Positions 7,420 to 15,868 of a stretch of DNA of 32,586 nt are shown in pieces. Position numbers and translations under genes: made by a program. Each line of letters starts with the position of its first letter. The first letter of the stretch is position 1. Origin of the DNA: Gammaproteobacteria bacterium (lineage in GTDB: Bacteria > Pseudomonadota > Gammaproteobacteria > Pseudomonadales > PIVM01); NCBI GenBank assembly GCA_003353945.1, contig PIVM01000051.1, positions 1 to 32,586 of the forward strand, written 5' to 3'. A model generated the notes under the pieces. That model searched no databases. It had not been told where the DNA came from and saw only the letters and a list, made by a program, of their open reading frames with translations.

Positions 7420-8301
7420 ATGAAACAGTTGCTTGTTATCGCCGACAAACCGGGCGGAAAAAATCCAGCACTGAAACGCGCCGCCAACTTACAGCAACAT
7501 AGCAAAGCCAAAATCACTCTGATGGGTTTTTGCTATGCCGATATTAAAAACCTGACGGACACTGTCATCGCTAAACCGAGCCTCAACCAGCTGGAAATAA
7601 CGCTGGTAGATGATCGCAAAAAACAACTGCAAGAACTGGCCGAAAGCCTCAACATCAAGCCCTCAGCCATTACCATCAAAGCGCTGTGGGGGAAAAATAT
7701 CAGCCAAGCCATCATCGCCTATTGTAAAAACAATCCTATCGATATGGTGATCAAATCCGCCAACCGCAGTGAAACCATGATCTACACGCCCTCCGATTGG
7801 CTGCTGTTACGGGAATGTCCCGCCCCGGTAATGATCACCGCTCGTAAAAGCTGGAAGAAAAAACCCTGTATCGTCGCCGCCCTGGACTTCGGCACCAAAG
7901 TCGCGTCAAAACGTAAGCTCAACCATGCCATATACCAGCAGGCACAATCCTTGGCCACCACATTGGATCAGGAAGTTCATGTTGTATTTGCCTTAACCGT
8001 TCCCCAGCCCCTCGTTGATATGGACATAATCGATCCCAGAAAGTACGCCCGCGAAAAGCGCCTGAAGCTACAACCAACCATTGATAAATTCTGTGCCGAG
8101 TACGGTATCGACAGTCGTCAGTTGCATATCAGGCGAGGGCCACCAGAGAAAGTGGTGCCCAGCATAGCTAATAAGCTCAAGGCTGATGTGGTGGTGTGTG
8201 GTACGGTTGGACGTAAGGGAGTAAAGGGCAAGTTGATTGGGAATACGGTAGAGGAGGTTTTGAATTATTTGTATACGGATATAGTGGCAGTTAAGCCTTA
8301 G
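7420..8301 (+). CDS. Universal stress protein with tandem Usp domains (UspE-like)
   Basis: This 293-residue protein contains two Usp domains: about residues 1-135, starting MKQLLVIADKPGGKNPALKR, and about 145-290. The second ends with CGTVGRKGVKGKLIGNTVEEVL, the G-x2-G-x9-G nucleotide-binding pattern as in UspE. Such proteins are induced by stress or stationary phase. I chose the ATG at 7420 because GGAG (7410-7413) lies 6 bases upstream. The earlier in-frame ATG at 7408 overlaps that ribosome site. The DNA from 7420 to about 8200 is visibly richer in G+C than its flanks. It is transcribed alone. Confidence 0.88.
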   Translation: MKQLLVIADKPGGKNPALKRAANLQQHSKAKITLMGFCYADIKNLTDTVIAKPSLNQLEITLVDDRKKQLQELAESLNIKPSAITIKALWGKNISQAIIAYCKNNPIDMVIKSANRSETMIYTPSDWLLLRECPAPVMITARKSWKKKPCIVAALDFGTKVASKRKLNHAIYQQAQSLATTLDQEVHVVFALTVPQPLVDMDIIDPRKYAREKRLKLQPTIDKFCAEYGIDSRQLHIRRGPPEKVVPSIANKLKADVVVCGTVGRKGVKGKLIGNTVEEVLNYLYTDIVAVKP

Positions 8302-8797
8302 CGACTTCGCATGATGTGATGTGCGCTTTATTAGTTCACTCTACCCCCCCTGGCAATTTATAGAGGCCTTTGCCGTGCAATCACTGACGATAATGATCAA
8401 GCGAAACGACTTCTTTCTTCTCGGACAGCCTCATAGATATGTGGCATGTGGGGCGATACCTGCTAAAATCCCCGATCTACTGGAAACCTGGGGCTTTCCA
8501 CGTCCTTTCGTGTTAGGGTCGTGGAAATAAAACATTATCCCATCTTGCGGGTCTTTTGGCCCAGCTTCTGCGTTGTACAGCGTGCCCCGCGAAGCGTAGT
8601 GGGTATCAAGGGTTACATAGGCCCACTATGCCCAAAGCGTTTCACGGGGCAGGCCCTGCGCCCCTTGAAACGCCTTGAAGCTGAACCAAAATCCTCCACA
8701 ATCTTGGGACAATCTTTTATTTCCAAGCCCCTTAGACCTTGGCACTGCCAACACATTCTGATTTTCAATAACTGATATGACACAGGAAATTTTTTCA
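8302..8797. other. 496-bp region upstream of purC, mostly occupied by a fold-back element
   Basis: This holds no convincing gene. Positions 8302-8512 show nothing I recognise beyond short random ORFs. Positions 8513-8734 form the long inverted repeat listed separately. The last 60 bases before purC must hold its leader or promoter, but no clear box pair was found there. The purC promoter could lie within or before the repeat. Confidence 0.6.
8513..8734. repeat. 222-bp fold-back element (nested long inverted repeat, MITE-like)
   Basis: The outer arms 8513-8542 and 8705-8734 are inverted repeats matching at 25 of 30 positions, with a core of TGGAAATAAAA. Inside, further complementary pairs are nested in strict order: 8554-8559 with 8686-8691 (TTTTGG), 8563-8568 with 8677-8682 (AGCTTC), 8570-8574 with 8669-8673 (GCGTT), 8583-8589 with 8645-8651 (TGCCCCG), and 8597-8603 with 8622-8628 (TAGTGGG). 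The whole segment can therefore fold into one long hairpin. It has no ORF of note. A miniature inverted-repeat mobile element, or a large structured RNA, would look like this. It ends 63 bases before the chosen purC start. Confidence 0.75.
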
Positions 8798-9901
8798 ATG
8801 GGTCTAGCCGATAAAGTATTAGCCGTTAACAACGACCTGCCTATCCGCACCGATGATACTGTTCACAGCGGCAAGGTCCGTTCCGTATATTGGTTGACGC
8901 AGGGCGATAGCCGCCGTTTGATTGAGGAGAAGGGCTACGATGTAGCCGCCAACGCACCACTGGCAATTATGGTCATCAGTGATCGGATCTCCGCTTTTGA
9001 GTGCATCTGGCACGCAGAGGGTGGCATGAACGGCGTACCCGGCAAAGGTGCAGCGCTCAATGCCATCTCCAATCACTGGTTTACCCTGTTCCGGGAACAG
9101 GGTCTGGCAGACAGTCATATCCTTGATGTGCCGCATCCCTTTGTATGGATTGTGCAAAAGGCCAAACCGGTGATGATTGAGGCGATTGCCCGCCAGTACA
9201 TCACCGGTTCCATGTGGCGCGCCTATAGCAAGGGTGAACGGGAATTTTGCGGGATTCAAATTGCCGACAATCTGCAAAAAGACCAGAAGCTGCCCGAGCT
9301 GCTGATTACTCCGTCCACCAAAGGCATTCTTGAAGGTATCCCCGGAGTACCCGCGCAGGATGACGTAAATATCACCCGCTCCGATATCGAAAACAACTTT
9401 GGCGCATTCAACTTCAGTGACAGGAATGATATCAATCGCTACGAAACACTCCTGAAAGAAGGCTTTGATGTGATCAGTGCTGAACTGGCGAAACTGGACC
9501 AGATATTTGTAGATACAAAGTTTGAATTTGGCTATGTTACAGACAAGACGGGCAATGAAAAACTGATCTACATGGATGAAGTCGGCACGCCAGATTCGTC
9601 CCGTATCTGGGATGGTCCAAGCTATCGTAACGGTAACGTCGTGGAAAACTCAAAAGAGGAGTTCCGCCAGTTGTTACTCAACCACTTCCCTGATCCCGAT
9701 ATTCTATTAAACAAAGATCGCATGGTCGAGCGCGAAGCCCTGGCTCGCGATAACGCGCTGCCCGAGAGTGTCATGATGCAAGTCTCTGCAACCTACGTGG
9801 GGATCGCTGAGAAAATTACTGGCGAAAAACTTACCCTGTCTGACAATCCCAAGGCAGAAATAGTGGATATTTTGCGCAATGATTACGGCCTGGTCGACTA
9901 G
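8798..9901 (+). CDS. purC: Phosphoribosylaminoimidazole-succinocarboxamide synthase
   Basis: This 367-residue enzyme joins CAIR and aspartate using ATP to give SAICAR, the eighth step of IMP synthesis. It has the long-form PurC pattern seen in Shewanella and Vibrio: [19 protein letters not shown] near the N-terminus, [44 protein letters not shown], and [15 protein letters not shown]. The chosen ATG at 8798 has AGGA at 8784-8787, about 10 bases upstream, and gives the family N-terminus [11 protein letters not shown]. An in-frame ATG at 8777 would add seven residues. The gene is monocistronic, lies just downstream of the fold-back element, and is followed by a short repeat. Confidence 0.95.
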   Translation: MGLADKVLAVNNDLPIRTDDTVHSGKVRSVYWLTQGDSRRLIEEKGYDVAANAPLAIMVISDRISAFECIWHAEGGMNGVPGKGAALNAISNHWFTLFREQGLADSHILDVPHPFVWIVQKAKPVMIEAIARQYITGSMWRAYSKGEREFCGIQIADNLQKDQKLPELLITPSTKGILEGIPGVPAQDDVNITRSDIENNFGAFNFSDRNDINRYETLLKEGFDVISAELAKLDQIFVDTKFEFGYVTDKTGNEKLIYMDEVGTPDSSRIWDGPSYRNGNVVENSKEEFRQLLLNHFPDPDILLNKDRMVEREALARDNALPESVMMQVSATYVGIAEKITGEKLTLSDNPKAEIVDILRNDYGLVD

Positions 9902-9904
9902 CGG

Positions 9905-9960
9905 CGAACGAGCGGGACGTTAAACGCCCCGCTCACCGCGATTACTGCATCTATTAAACG
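9905..9960. repeat. Short dispersed repeat with hairpin, copy 1
   Basis: Starting 4 bases after the purC stop, GAGCGGG (9910-9916) pairs with CCCGCTC (9928-9934). The tail ATTACTGCA then CTATTAAAC follows. A second copy lies at 19129-19183. Over 9912-9959 the two agree at about 42 of 48 positions, and the hairpin stem bases differ in a partly compensatory way (GCGGG/CCCGC here, GCCGG/CCGGC there). It has no T-run, so it is not a standard terminator. Confidence 0.7.
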
Positions 9961-10057
9961 TAAGCGCCTATTATCCTGACACAGAGGGTATCGGACAGTC
10001 TATTTTAATGGGGTAGTATGTAGAGCAATTGGCGTTTACCTCAAAGCCGCTTGCATT

Positions 10058-11029
10058 CTAAGAACCTGAAACACTGTGTATGTTTGGCAGCTTCAGGATA
10101 TCCTGGGTTTCGTGACTATCGATGTGCTTAGCAAAATAATCGATAAAACAACTGATTTTTGGTGCCAATTGCTGCCGACTGGAATAGAGCGCGTAAGCAC
10201 GTAGCGGTTCAATGGGAATATGGCTGAGAATCCGGATAAACTCCCCACTGTCCAGCTCATGCTTGCAATCCGTGCTGGTCATCATAGCGATACCTAAGCC
10301 ATCTTTTACCATTTGCCTCATCACCACCGCACTATTTGCGCGGGCCTTGGCATGAAAACTAATTAGACTCTTATTTTCAATGCCCATGGGCCATATCGGT
10401 GAGGAGCGATGGTTGCCCAGCAGGATACCGGCGTGTTTGCTAAGGCTCTTCAGATCGGTCGGAGTACCATATTGTTGCAGGTAATGACAACTTGCCACCA
10501 AGAGCATTTCTCGTTGAAACAAGGGTTTTGCGATTAGGTCTGAATTGGCCAGCGGGCCGAACATAATGGCAATATCGTAACCGTGGGTAATGAGGTCTAC
10601 ATCCCCGTTAGTGAACTGAATATCCAGTTCAATTTGCGGGTGTTGCTGAAGAAAACTGCTGCACAGGCTCGATATAACATTCTGATTAATTGATATCGGC
10701 GCAGTAATTCGCAATTTTCCGGATATGCCATCTCGTGTGCTTTCAACGGTTGCCTGAACCGCCTTGGCTTCACGCAAAATGTTGGCAGAGTGTTCGTAGA
10801 CCTTTTTTCCTTCTTGTGTAAGGCTCAAGCCGCGGGTGTTGCGTTGTAATAGCCGAACATCCAACTCCTTTTCCATTTGAGAAATTTTGCGGCTAATAGT
10901 CGATTTTGGCATACCCAAACTATAAGCCGCCTGGGTGAAGCTTCCGGCTTCCACCACAGTAGCAAACAACATTAGGGCATTTAGATCCAGCAAGACTCTT
11001 ACTCTTTTGTCATAATTTTCGATACACAA
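10058..11029 (-). CDS. LysR-family transcriptional regulator
   Basis: This is a LysR-type regulator of about 323 residues. The helix-turn-helix covers about residues 13-72 (SFTQAAYSLGMPKSTISRKI, then RLLQRNTRGLSLTQEG), and the effector-binding domain runs from about 100 to 300. The listed start is a TTG without a clear ribosome site. Another TTG at 10993 (codon 13) would give the more usual N-terminus before LDLNALMLF, so the start is uncertain. It is divergent from the giant fused carboxylase gene, with about 117 bases between its start and the small upstream ORF of that operon. By LysR convention it probably controls the carboxylase. The effector is unknown. Confidence 0.88.
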   Translation of the reverse strand: MCIENYDKRVRVLLDLNALMLFATVVEAGSFTQAAYSLGMPKSTISRKISQMEKELDVRLLQRNTRGLSLTQEGKKVYEHSANILREAKAVQATVESTRDGISGKLRITAPISINQNVISSLCSSFLQQHPQIELDIQFTNGDVDLITHGYDIAIMFGPLANSDLIAKPLFQREMLLVASCHYLQQYGTPTDLKSLSKHAGILLGNHRSSPIWPMGIENKSLISFHAKARANSAVVMRQMVKDGLGIAMMTSTDCKHELDSGEFIRILSHIPIEPLRAYALYSSRQQLAPKISCFIDYFAKHIDSHETQDILKLPNIHSVSGS

Positions 11030-11065
11030 TTTGCCAATTATGTATCAGATCAATCACTAACGCTA

Positions 11066-11099
11066 ATTTGACCCCTTATAATAAAACAGCGTCTCAAAT
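11066..11099 (+). promoter_or_regulatory. Candidate promoter/operator of the carboxylase gene
   Basis: A perfect TATAAT (11077-11082) has no good -35 box 17 bases upstream, as is common for activator-dependent LysR targets. It is bracketed by ATTTGA (11066-11071) and its inverted copy TCAAAT (11094-11099). It lies about 65 bases before the 19-codon ORF. The assignment to the neighbouring LysR regulator is inferred. Confidence 0.35.
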
Positions 11100-11146
11100 A
11101 TGGAACACTGTGTCCTTCCTGTCGCACTAGCACACGGAGTTAATAA

Positions 11147-11206
11147 ATGGATAATACCACACTCGTAATTAATGATAAAAACGCCGACTATCGAGGTGAG
11201 AAATGA
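11147..11206 (+). CDS. 19-codon upstream ORF coupled to the carboxylase
   Basis: ATG at 11147 has GGAG (11136-11139) 7 bases upstream, a good ribosome site. The peptide reads MDNTTLVINDKNADYRGEK. Its TGA stop (11204-11206) overlaps the ATG of the carboxylase (11203-11205) as ATGA. The carboxylase has its own strong site, GAGGTGAG, within the end of this ORF. A leader peptide that couples or tunes translation of the large gene is plausible. I do not recognise the peptide, and it has no run of a single amino acid to suggest attenuation. Confidence 0.5.
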   Translation: MDNTTLVINDKNADYRGEK

Positions 11207-14200
11207 CTAATAATCCGGTGGATGAATCAGGGCGCAATACCGATTCCGTGTTTGTAGAAGCTGAGCATCGGGCTGAGGATTTCTCATTGTTTCCCGATCA
11301 TAACCCATTAGCACTTTCTTTGGCCGAGCATCTCGAAGGTTTAATGGATAATGACCGCATACAGGCTCGCTTGGAAGACATCAAAAAATCGGATGTTGAT
11401 GGCTATATTGAACAAACCATATTGCCGGCACAACACAGTAAACGCCCAGGCGCTAAAGCAATTGTTGCCAGATTAAACGGTAAAATAATTGCCAAAACAG
11501 AAAACGGTCCTTTTTTTAGCGCAGAAATAGAGCTGCCATTTAAGGCTGCGAAACGTCGCATCGGCATTATCGCTCAGGAGCGTTCAAGCTCCAGTGGGTC
11601 CTGGATGCCCGAACATCACCAAATGGCCTGCGATGCTGTTCGCCAATTCGCTGATCTGTCTATGCCAATAGTATACCTGATCGACACGCCGGGAGCCGAT
11701 GCCGGCGAGCATGCTAACAGTCACAATCAAGCACATAGCATTTCCCAACTTATCACGGACACTACAAACATCGCTGTCCCGTCTGTTGGAATCGTCATCG
11801 GTGTTGGGTATTCCGGTGGTGCCATACCACTGGCCGCCGCCAATATTTTGCTTTCCGCACGTGATGGTATTTTCAATACGATTCAGCCCCATGGCCTGCA
11901 AAGTATTGCTCGCAAATTCAATTTGTCATGGCAGGAATGCGCAAAAAGTGTTGGCGTATCGCCAGAGGAATTGTGTGAGGCTGGCTGCCTGGATGGCATT
12001 ATCGATTATTCTCCGCTAGATGTTGACGACAAGCAAAACAACCTACAGCGAGCCATCATCTCCAGCATCGAATCGATTGAAGAGGCGGCAGTTGAATTTT
12101 TACGACAAACACCGGATTTAATGGGGCATTATCAACGCTGCGTTCAGCGTCGCATTCATCCAACGGAACTCCAAACCCAGTTGGAATCACGCTCCCCAAT
12201 AGGGTTGGCTACCACCCCTACAGTACATCCAAATATTTTTGGCTTGTGTTATCGCTATATGCGTTACCTGACCTTGCGTTCAAGAGTCTATTCTATTTCA
12301 AGCACCGAATACGGCCGCTTGTCCAAACTCAATCTGCCAGAAGGCGATCTTGATTATCGCCTCAGGAGTGAGCGAACAAAAATATTTAATACCTGGCTCA
12401 ACAACCCCGACAAACTGATTTACGATGACACTTTATCAAAATTATGGAAAAAGTTTCTCGATAAACGCCAGGGATTGGATACCGATAGAGGCAAGCTGAG
12501 CAGCCTTATCTTCGGAGAACCAGAGGATAATTATCACAAAGCAACCCAGGCTCTGTTATTCAATCTCAGCTTTAATATCTACAATCGTTGGAAAAACAGC
12601 GCACCACACAATTTCGAATCGCTGATTGCATTGCTCGGGGATGAAGAAACATATCCTCTGACCAGCCATTTTCCGGAAAATAGTCAGGTAAACGTGCTGG
12701 ACGTTATTTTCCACAAGGATTTACGACCAGCGTTTATTGAAAATTGTAAAAATATCCTAATATTCGATGCGCTTTATAACAACATAGTCGATAACCTGGT
12801 TATTATTGCTAAAGAGGCGATGGACCACAAATCTCTTTCACGCGAATCGGTTGAAGAACTATTAAAAAAATCTCTGGTGCGCGCGCTAGGCAAAGAAAAT
12901 GAAAACACTCAAGGAATTGAAAGCCACTTTGAAAACTGGCTTAGGTATTTTGTTAAAAACGAAAGTCGAAGTGAATTGTTAACAAAGGTTGAAGAGTGGA
13001 AAAGCATTGGATTTCCACAAATGAACGACACTCTTTTTGTGATACTCACGTATTTTTTCGAGCGCCTGTTACCGGAATATTATCATAGTGATGCTGGCAA
13101 TAACTTTAAAGGCACCATTAATCCAGCGCGAATTGGTCGCCGTAAAGATTTTTGGAACCGTTTGACAATGGGCTATCAAGACCTATTGATATCGCGCCTG
13201 CTCAACAACGAAAAGAGGGAACATAAGAAAAGCCCTGATGAGCTGATAGCGCACTTTTTCACTGATTTTGTCGAACATGATGCGGATAAAACAAGTTCAA
13301 ACCCCGTTGATTTTCCTGGCTTCCGTCAATCTATTGAGCAGGCTCTGGATAACAACTTACGTGCCTGTGGTCTAGTGACCGGTATCGCCGAGGTTGCCTA
13401 CAAAGGCAATCCACAAAACAAGAAACGCGTTGGTGTCGCTGTCTCAAACCTGAACTTCCAGGCGGGCGCCTTTGACATGGCCAGCGGTGAAAAATTCTGC
13501 CATCTGCTGGTCGAATGTTGCCAACAAAAAATACCCGTCATTTGTTTTATTAGTTCCGGGGGCATGCAAACAAAAGAAGGGGCCGCCGCGCTGTTTTCGA
13601 TGGCTATAGTCAACAGCCGTATTACACGCTTTGTTCGTGACAATGATTTACCTATCGTTATGTTTGGTTACGGTGATTGTACCGGTGGCGCACAAGCCAG
13701 CTTTGTGACCCACCCGCTGGTGCAAACCTACTATTTTTCCGGATGTAATATGCCTTTTGCCGGTCAACGGGTTGTACCATCTTACCTGCCATCCACATCG
13801 ACCTTATCAAATTATTTATCTACCGTGCCGAACGCGATGACGGGTTTGGTAGAACACCCATTCTCGGCAGAACTGGATAGCAAACTGCGCGAAATTGATC
13901 CAAAAATTCCGCTACCTAACACGACAATTAGCGAAGTGATTGATAATGCGTTTAGCAGTGTTATTCCAACACAGTTCAGCCGCGCAGATTCGCAGTCTGA
14001 ACAGGATCCAAAAATGTTAATGGCGCCAATTGATAAAGTGCTAATCCATGCTCGCGGCTGTACGGCCGTTAAGTTGATCCGCAAATCACATGAGAGCGGT
14101 ATTAACGTTGTGCTGGTCGCCTCGGACCCGGATATGTCCTCGGTGCCTGCGCTGATGTTAAAACCACAGGATAAACTCGTTTGCCTGGGCGGTAATACTT

Positions 14201-15777
14201 CAGACGAAAGTTACCTCAATGCCCATTCAATATTAAAAATTGCTGAATACGAGCAGGTTAGCGCCCTGCATCCGGGTATTGGTTTCCTGTCTGAAAATCC
14301 AAACTTTGCAGCCATGTGCGCTCACAACAAAATCAATTTTGTCGGCCCAAGCGCGCACAGTATGCGCACCATGGGGAATAAATCCAACGCGATTCATACC
14401 GTGCAGAGTGTTGGCGTACCTGTCGTGCCGGGTAGCCATGGCATTTTAACCAGCGCTGAACAGGCTGCAGAAATCTCTGACCAAATCGGTTATCCCGTCT
14501 TACTAAAAGCCGTTCACGGTGGCGGTGGCAAGGGCATACAGATTGTAGAGCGGCGCGAGGACATGTTCAGATTGTATGACATGACCAGCATTGAGGCGCG
14601 CTCTGCGTTTGGCAACGGCGACCTTTACCTGGAGAAATTTGTTGTTTCCATGCGCCATATCGAAGTACAGTTGCTACGCGACAGTATCGGTAACAGCCGG
14701 GTGCTGGGATTGCGAGACTGTTCCGTACAGCGCAACAATCAGAAAATGATCGAGGAATCCAGCTGTGCGATATTGCCCGCTGACCTGAAACAACAAGCAT
14801 TGGACTACACACTAAAAATCGCTGATGCCGTTGATTATACCGGTGCGGGCACGGTTGAATTTATCTTTGACCTTGCCTCTAATGCTATCTATTTCATGGA
14901 AATGAATACGCGCCTTCAGGTAGAACACCCTGTTACTGAAGCAACATCGGGAATAGATATTGTATGTGAACAATTCAACATTGCTTCCGGCAGCAGTATT
15001 GACGAAATCCAAATACGTGATGAAGGTTACGCGATTGAATTGAGAATCATTGCAGAAAAAGTATACCTGGATGCTGAAGGTGTTATGCAATTGATGCCCA
15101 CGCCGGGTCTGATTACGCAGTGCGTAATGCCTGAGCTTGATGACATCGAAGTGATTTCAATTGCCGGTAGCGGTATGGAAATATCACCGTTCTACGACAG
15201 CCTGATCGCACAGGTGATTTGCAGGGGAGCGAGTCGCGATGATGTAATTAACAAACTCTTCGACTATCTGGATACCGTTGTGGTTATTGAAGGAATTTCC
15301 ACGAATATCCCTCTGCTCAAACGCATACTCAAAGATAAAGTCTTTATCAACGGGGATTATGACACGGGTTATCTACCAAAATTCATGTCTTCTTTGGATG
15401 CCAACAACTTAATTGCTGAAATCGAGGCGATGATGAACAGCAGCAGTTCCAGCAAATTAAGTTCAGAAGCCATTCGGATAGATAGTAGCGCTGAACTAAA
15501 AGTCATTGCCCAGAGTTCTGGTATATTCTATTCCGCCGCATCTCCTACAGACCCGGATTTTGTTAAGGTAGGAGATATCGTATCACCATCGCAAACACTG
15601 GGACTGATGGAAGCCATGAAAATGTTCAGTCAGGTCACATTGGAGTCGTTTAATACTTCGGAACAGGCACTCTATCCGACTGACAAAAAATATCGCATTG
15701 AGCGTATTAACAACACCAGCGGCCAGCAAGTTTCACAGGGTGATTTATTGTTCATTGTAAGTGTTGTGGATGTATAG
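11203..15777 (+). CDS. Single-chain biotin-dependent acyl-CoA carboxylase (CT-alpha/CT-beta/BC/BCCP)
   Basis: This 1524-residue protein carries all parts of a biotin carboxylase in one chain. An AccA-like CT-alpha domain (about 80-330) has LIDTPGAD (159-166) and VGYSGGA (201-207, oxyanion glycines G205-G206). A helical linker of about 360 residues follows. An AccD-like CT-beta domain (about 695-925) has SSGGMQTKEG (784-793) and GDCTGGAQ (824-831), but no Cys4 zinc ribbon. Biotin carboxylase (about 938-1395) has HGGGGKG (1105-1111), K1181 and EMNTRLQVEH (1233-1242). A biotinyl domain ends in EAMKM, with biotin on K1473. It should carboxylate an acyl-CoA with bicarbonate and ATP; which acyl-CoA is unknown. 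GAGGTGAG sets the start. The divergent LysR gene probably regulates it. Domain order is opposite to eukaryotic ACC (BC-BCCP-CT). Confidence 0.9.
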   Translation: MTNNPVDESGRNTDSVFVEAEHRAEDFSLFPDHNPLALSLAEHLEGLMDNDRIQARLEDIKKSDVDGYIEQTILPAQHSKRPGAKAIVARLNGKIIAKTENGPFFSAEIELPFKAAKRRIGIIAQERSSSSGSWMPEHHQMACDAVRQFADLSMPIVYLIDTPGADAGEHANSHNQAHSISQLITDTTNIAVPSVGIVIGVGYSGGAIPLAAANILLSARDGIFNTIQPHGLQSIARKFNLSWQECAKSVGVSPEELCEAGCLDGIIDYSPLDVDDKQNNLQRAIISSIESIEEAAVEFLRQTPDLMGHYQRCVQRRIHPTELQTQLESRSPIGLATTPTVHPNIFGLCYRYMRYLTLRSRVYSISSTEYGRLSKLNLPEGDLDYRLRSERTKIFNTWLNNPDKLIYDDTLSKLWKKFLDKRQGLDTDRGKLSSLIFGEPEDNYHKATQALLFNLSFNIYNRWKNSAPHNFESLIALLGDEETYPLTSHFPENSQVNVLDVIFHKDLRPAFIENCKNILIFDALYNNIVDNLVIIAKEAMDHKSLSRESVEELLKKSLVRALGKENENTQGIESHFENWLRYFVKNESRSELLTKVEEWKSIGFPQMNDTLFVILTYFFERLLPEYYHSDAGNNFKGTINPARIGRRKDFWNRLTMGYQDLLISRLLNNEKREHKKSPDELIAHFFTDFVEHDADKTSSNPVDFPGFRQSIEQALDNNLRACGLVTGIAEVAYKGNPQNKKRVGVAVSNLNFQAGAFDMASGEKFCHLLVECCQQKIPVICFISSGGMQTKEGAAALFSMAIVNSRITRFVRDNDLPIVMFGYGDCTGGAQASFVTHPLVQTYYFSGCNMPFAGQRVVPSYLPSTSTLSNYLSTVPNAMTGLVEHPFSAELDSKLREIDPKIPLPNTTISEVIDNAFSSVIPTQFSRADSQSEQDPKMLMAPIDKVLIHARGCTAVKLIRKSHESGINVVLVASDPDMSSVPALMLKPQDKLVCLGGNTSDESYLNAHSILKIAEYEQVSALHPGIGFLSENPNFAAMCAHNKINFVGPSAHSMRTMGNKSNAIHTVQSVGVPVVPGSHGILTSAEQAAEISDQIGYPVLLKAVHGGGGKGIQIVERREDMFRLYDMTSIEARSAFGNGDLYLEKFVVSMRHIEVQLLRDSIGNSRVLGLRDCSVQRNNQKMIEESSCAILPADLKQQALDYTLKIADAVDYTGAGTVEFIFDLASNAIYFMEMNTRLQVEHPVTEATSGIDIVCEQFNIASGSSIDEIQIRDEGYAIELRIIAEKVYLDAEGVMQLMPTPGLITQCVMPELDDIEVISIAGSGMEISPFYDSLIAQVICRGASRDDVINKLFDYLDTVVVIEGISTNIPLLKRILKDKVFINGDYDTGYLPKFMSSLDANNLIAEIEAMMNSSSSSKLSSEAIRIDSSAELKVIAQSSGIFYSAASPTDPDFVKVGDIVSPSQTLGLMEAMKMFSQVTLESFNTSEQALYPTDKKYRIERINNTSGQQVSQGDLLFIVSVVDV

Positions 15778-15868
15778 CGGGGCTATCTGTAACGATGCAA
15801 ATAAAGCCGCTTACATTGCAATCAGTCCGGAGGGTAATTTGTGCAAGAATAAAATCTCCCGTTTATTG

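Noticed and set aside
7098-7502. 134-codon ORF upstream of and overlapping the Usp gene
   Set aside because: It overlaps the start of the Usp gene in another frame and has an unusual composition with no domain.
8321-8775. Short plus-strand ORFs before purC
   Set aside because: They run through the fold-back element or random sequence and show no protein features.
10039-10054. AAGCCGCTT(G/A)CATT shared with 15806-15820
   Set aside because: The match is only about 14 bases without flanking similarity, so chance cannot be excluded.
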